Part shown: piece after piece, positions 62,694-64,000 of the stretch | Layout: each line of letters starts with the position of its first letter | Position numbering within the stretch: position 1 is the first letter of the stretch | Origin: an uncultured Bacteroidales bacterium | GTDB taxonomy: Bacteria > Bacteroidota > Bacteroidia > Bacteroidales > Muribaculaceae | Direction: 5' to 3' | DNA length: 64,000 nucleotides | NCBI GenBank assembly: GCA_900544535.1 | Contig: UQVH01000012.1 | Location: forward strand, 28,808-92,807 | Made by a program: the position numbers and the translations under genes | Notes under the pieces: model-generated | What the model saw: the letters and a program-made list of their open reading frames with translations, nothing else | Database searches by the model: none | What the model was told of the DNA's origin: nothing

Positions 62694-62701
62694 TATCTTT
62701 G
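62694..62701 (+). promoter_or_regulatory. -7 promoter box of glyS
   Basis: TATCTTTG matches TAnnTTTG, 33 nt before the ATG at 62735. Confidence 0.55.
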
Positions 62702-62734
62702 CAACTTCTAAATACAGATAAGTAATTCTTAAAA

Positions 62735-64000
62735 ATGGCAACACAAGACGAAGTTTTCAAAAAGATAGTAAGCCATGCCAAAGAATATGGCTTCGTGTTT
62801 CAGTCAAGCGAAATTTACGACGGACTCTCAGCCGTCTATGACTATGGTCAGAACGGTGTCGAGCTCAAGAACAACATCAAGCGCTACTGGTGGGATTCGA
62901 TGACCCTTCTCCATGAGAATATCGTCGGCATCGACTCCGCTATTTTCATGCACCCGACCATCTGGAAAGCTTCAGGCCATGTGGATGCCTTCAACGATCC
63001 CCTGATCGACAACCGCGACTCCAAGAAGCGTTATCGTGCCGATGTGCTCATCGAAGACCAGCTCGCCAAATATGACGAGAAAATCGACAAGGAGGTGAAA
63101 AAGGCCGCCAAGCGTTTCGGCGAGTCATTCGACGAGGCGATGTTCCGCCAGACCAATCCGCGTGTGCTGGAGAACGCCCGCAAGCGCGACGAGCTGCATG
63201 CCCGCTACGAGAAGGCCATGAACGACAATGACCTGGCCGAGCTGAAGCAGATTATACTTGACTACGAGATAGTGGACCCCATAAGCGGCACGAGAAACTG
63301 GACGGACGTGCGCCAGTTCAACCTCATGTTCAAGACCGAGATGGGCTCCACGGCTGACGGCGCGATGGACGTGTACCTGCGCCCAGAGACCGCCCAGGGC
63401 ATTTTCGTGAACTACCTGAACGTGCAGAAGACGGGACGCATGCGCATCCCCTTCGGCATAGCGCAGATAGGCAAGGCGTTCCGCAACGAGATAGTGGCCC
63501 GCCAGTTCATCTTCCGCATGAGGGAGTTCGAGCAGATGGAGATGCAGTTCTTCGTGCGTCCGGGCGAGGAGCTGAAATGGTTCGACTACTGGAAGCAGAC
63601 GCGTCTGGCATGGCACAAGGCCCTGGGTCTGGGCGACGAGAAATACCGCTACCACGACCACGAGAAACTTGCCCACTACGCCAACGCGGCCACCGACATA
63701 GAGTTCAAGATGCCTTTCGGCTTCAAGGAGGTGGAGGGCATACACTCGCGCACCGATTTCGACCTGAGCCAGCACGAGAAATATTCGGGCAAGAACATCA
63801 AGTATTTCGACCCGGAGCTGAACGAGAGCTACACCCCATACGTCATAGAGACCTCCATAGGGGTAGACCGCATGTTCCTGACCGTGATGTGCAGCTCCTA
63901 CGAGGAGCAGCAGCTCGAGGGGGGCGACTCCCGCGTGGTGCTCCATTTCCCGGCTCCCCTCGCTCCGGTGAAATGCGCTGTCCTCCCCTTGGTGAAGAAA
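62735..64000 (+). CDS. glyS: Glycyl-tRNA synthetase (alpha2, single-chain type), 3' end missing
   Basis: 422 residues are visible before the window ends; the anticodon-binding domain is cut. Landmarks: SSEIYDGLSAVYDYGQNGVELKNN, FNDPLIDNRDSKKRYRAD, YLRPETAQGIFVNY, FRNEIVARQFIFRMREFEQ (motif 2) and YTPYVIETSIGVDRMFL. The reading frame is continuous, and the start MATQDEVFKKIVSHAKEYGF is standard. Codon use changes sharply near codon 130: before it Ile is mainly ATC and Glu mixed GAA/GAG; after it Ile is mainly ATA, Glu is almost always GAG and Leu mostly CTG. The 3' part therefore looks recombined from another lineage, or the sequence is a chimera. Confidence 0.95.
   Translation, partial: MATQDEVFKKIVSHAKEYGFVFQSSEIYDGLSAVYDYGQNGVELKNNIKRYWWDSMTLLHENIVGIDSAIFMHPTIWKASGHVDAFNDPLIDNRDSKKRYRADVLIEDQLAKYDEKIDKEVKKAAKRFGESFDEAMFRQTNPRVLENARKRDELHARYEKAMNDNDLAELKQIILDYEIVDPISGTRNWTDVRQFNLMFKTEMGSTADGAMDVYLRPETAQGIFVNYLNVQKTGRMRIPFGIAQIGKAFRNEIVARQFIFRMREFEQMEMQFFVRPGEELKWFDYWKQTRLAWHKALGLGDEKYRYHDHEKLAHYANAATDIEFKMPFGFKEVEGIHSRTDFDLSQHEKYSGKNIKYFDPELNESYTPYVIETSIGVDRMFLTVMCSSYEEQQLEGGDSRVVLHFPAPLAPVKCAVLPLVKK

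Noticed and set aside
63125..63946. 273-codon minus-strand frame opposite glyS
   Set aside because: Antisense shadow; its appearance reflects the altered codon usage of that part of glyS.

Overview
The window looks like a chromosomal segment of a Bacteroidales bacterium of mid-50s percent GC, by eye. This rests on promoters of the Bacteroidetes type (TTTG, about 19-20 nt, TAnnTTTG), near absence of Shine-Dalgarno sequences, and families largely restricted to Bacteroidetes (DUF3127, DUF6242, a PorG/DUF6089-like barrel, a type IX-sorted C10 protease, a very small COX24-like basic protein). The gene set and base composition would suit a gut Muribaculaceae-like member, but the family is inference.

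Layout. 1-3,497 (minus): two overlapping rhomboid proteases, an endonuclease/exonuclease/phosphatase protein and the start of a Dcp peptidase. 3,760-5,118: two paralogous lipoproteins. 5,295: initiator tRNA. 5,560-8,640 (minus): a DUF3127 protein and an AvaI/BsoBI-type restriction-modification pair. 8,829-11,861: a secreted C10 cysteine protease. 11,983-18,929 (minus): a DUF308 membrane protein, a solute-binding protein, a large porin, a beta-propeller protein and guaA. 19,079-22,830: queuosine-precursor transporter, HAD nucleotidase, HU, a 29-residue basic protein and RNase G. 23,411-28,137: methylmalonyl-CoA epimerase and the four subunits of the Na+-pumping methylmalonyl-CoA decarboxylase (succinate-to-propionate route). 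28,498-34,344: a hypothetical protein, tcdA, nhaD, rpsU, a glycosidase-like lipoprotein and a phosphoesterase. 34,793-40,973 (minus): leuA-leuC-leuD-second synthase-leuB. 41,266-43,863: outer-membrane barrel protein. 43,930-47,622 (minus): DUF2007 protein and thrS-infC-rpmI-rplT. 47,726: dnaG. 50,583-59,619: an envelope biogenesis cluster (DUF6242 lipoprotein, PorG-like, uppS, bamA, two OmpH/Skp chaperones, LptF/G permease), then ribBA. 60,861-62,471 (minus): zinc/manganese-type ABC ATPase and binding protein. 62,735-64,000: glyS, cut by the window edge.

The most notable signals are non-coding. First, a gene-free gap after dnaG holds on the minus strand a full promoter, several stem-loops and an intrinsic terminator, predicting an RNA of about 300 nt. 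Second, a perfect promoter and a terminator about 65 nt apart lie just upstream of the porin gene, suggesting a small RNA or attenuated leader. Third, a roughly 175-bp MITE-like element follows the RNase G gene. Fourth, glyS changes codon usage sharply about 390 nt into the gene, as if its 3' part came from elsewhere. No phage, CRISPR array or transposase was seen.
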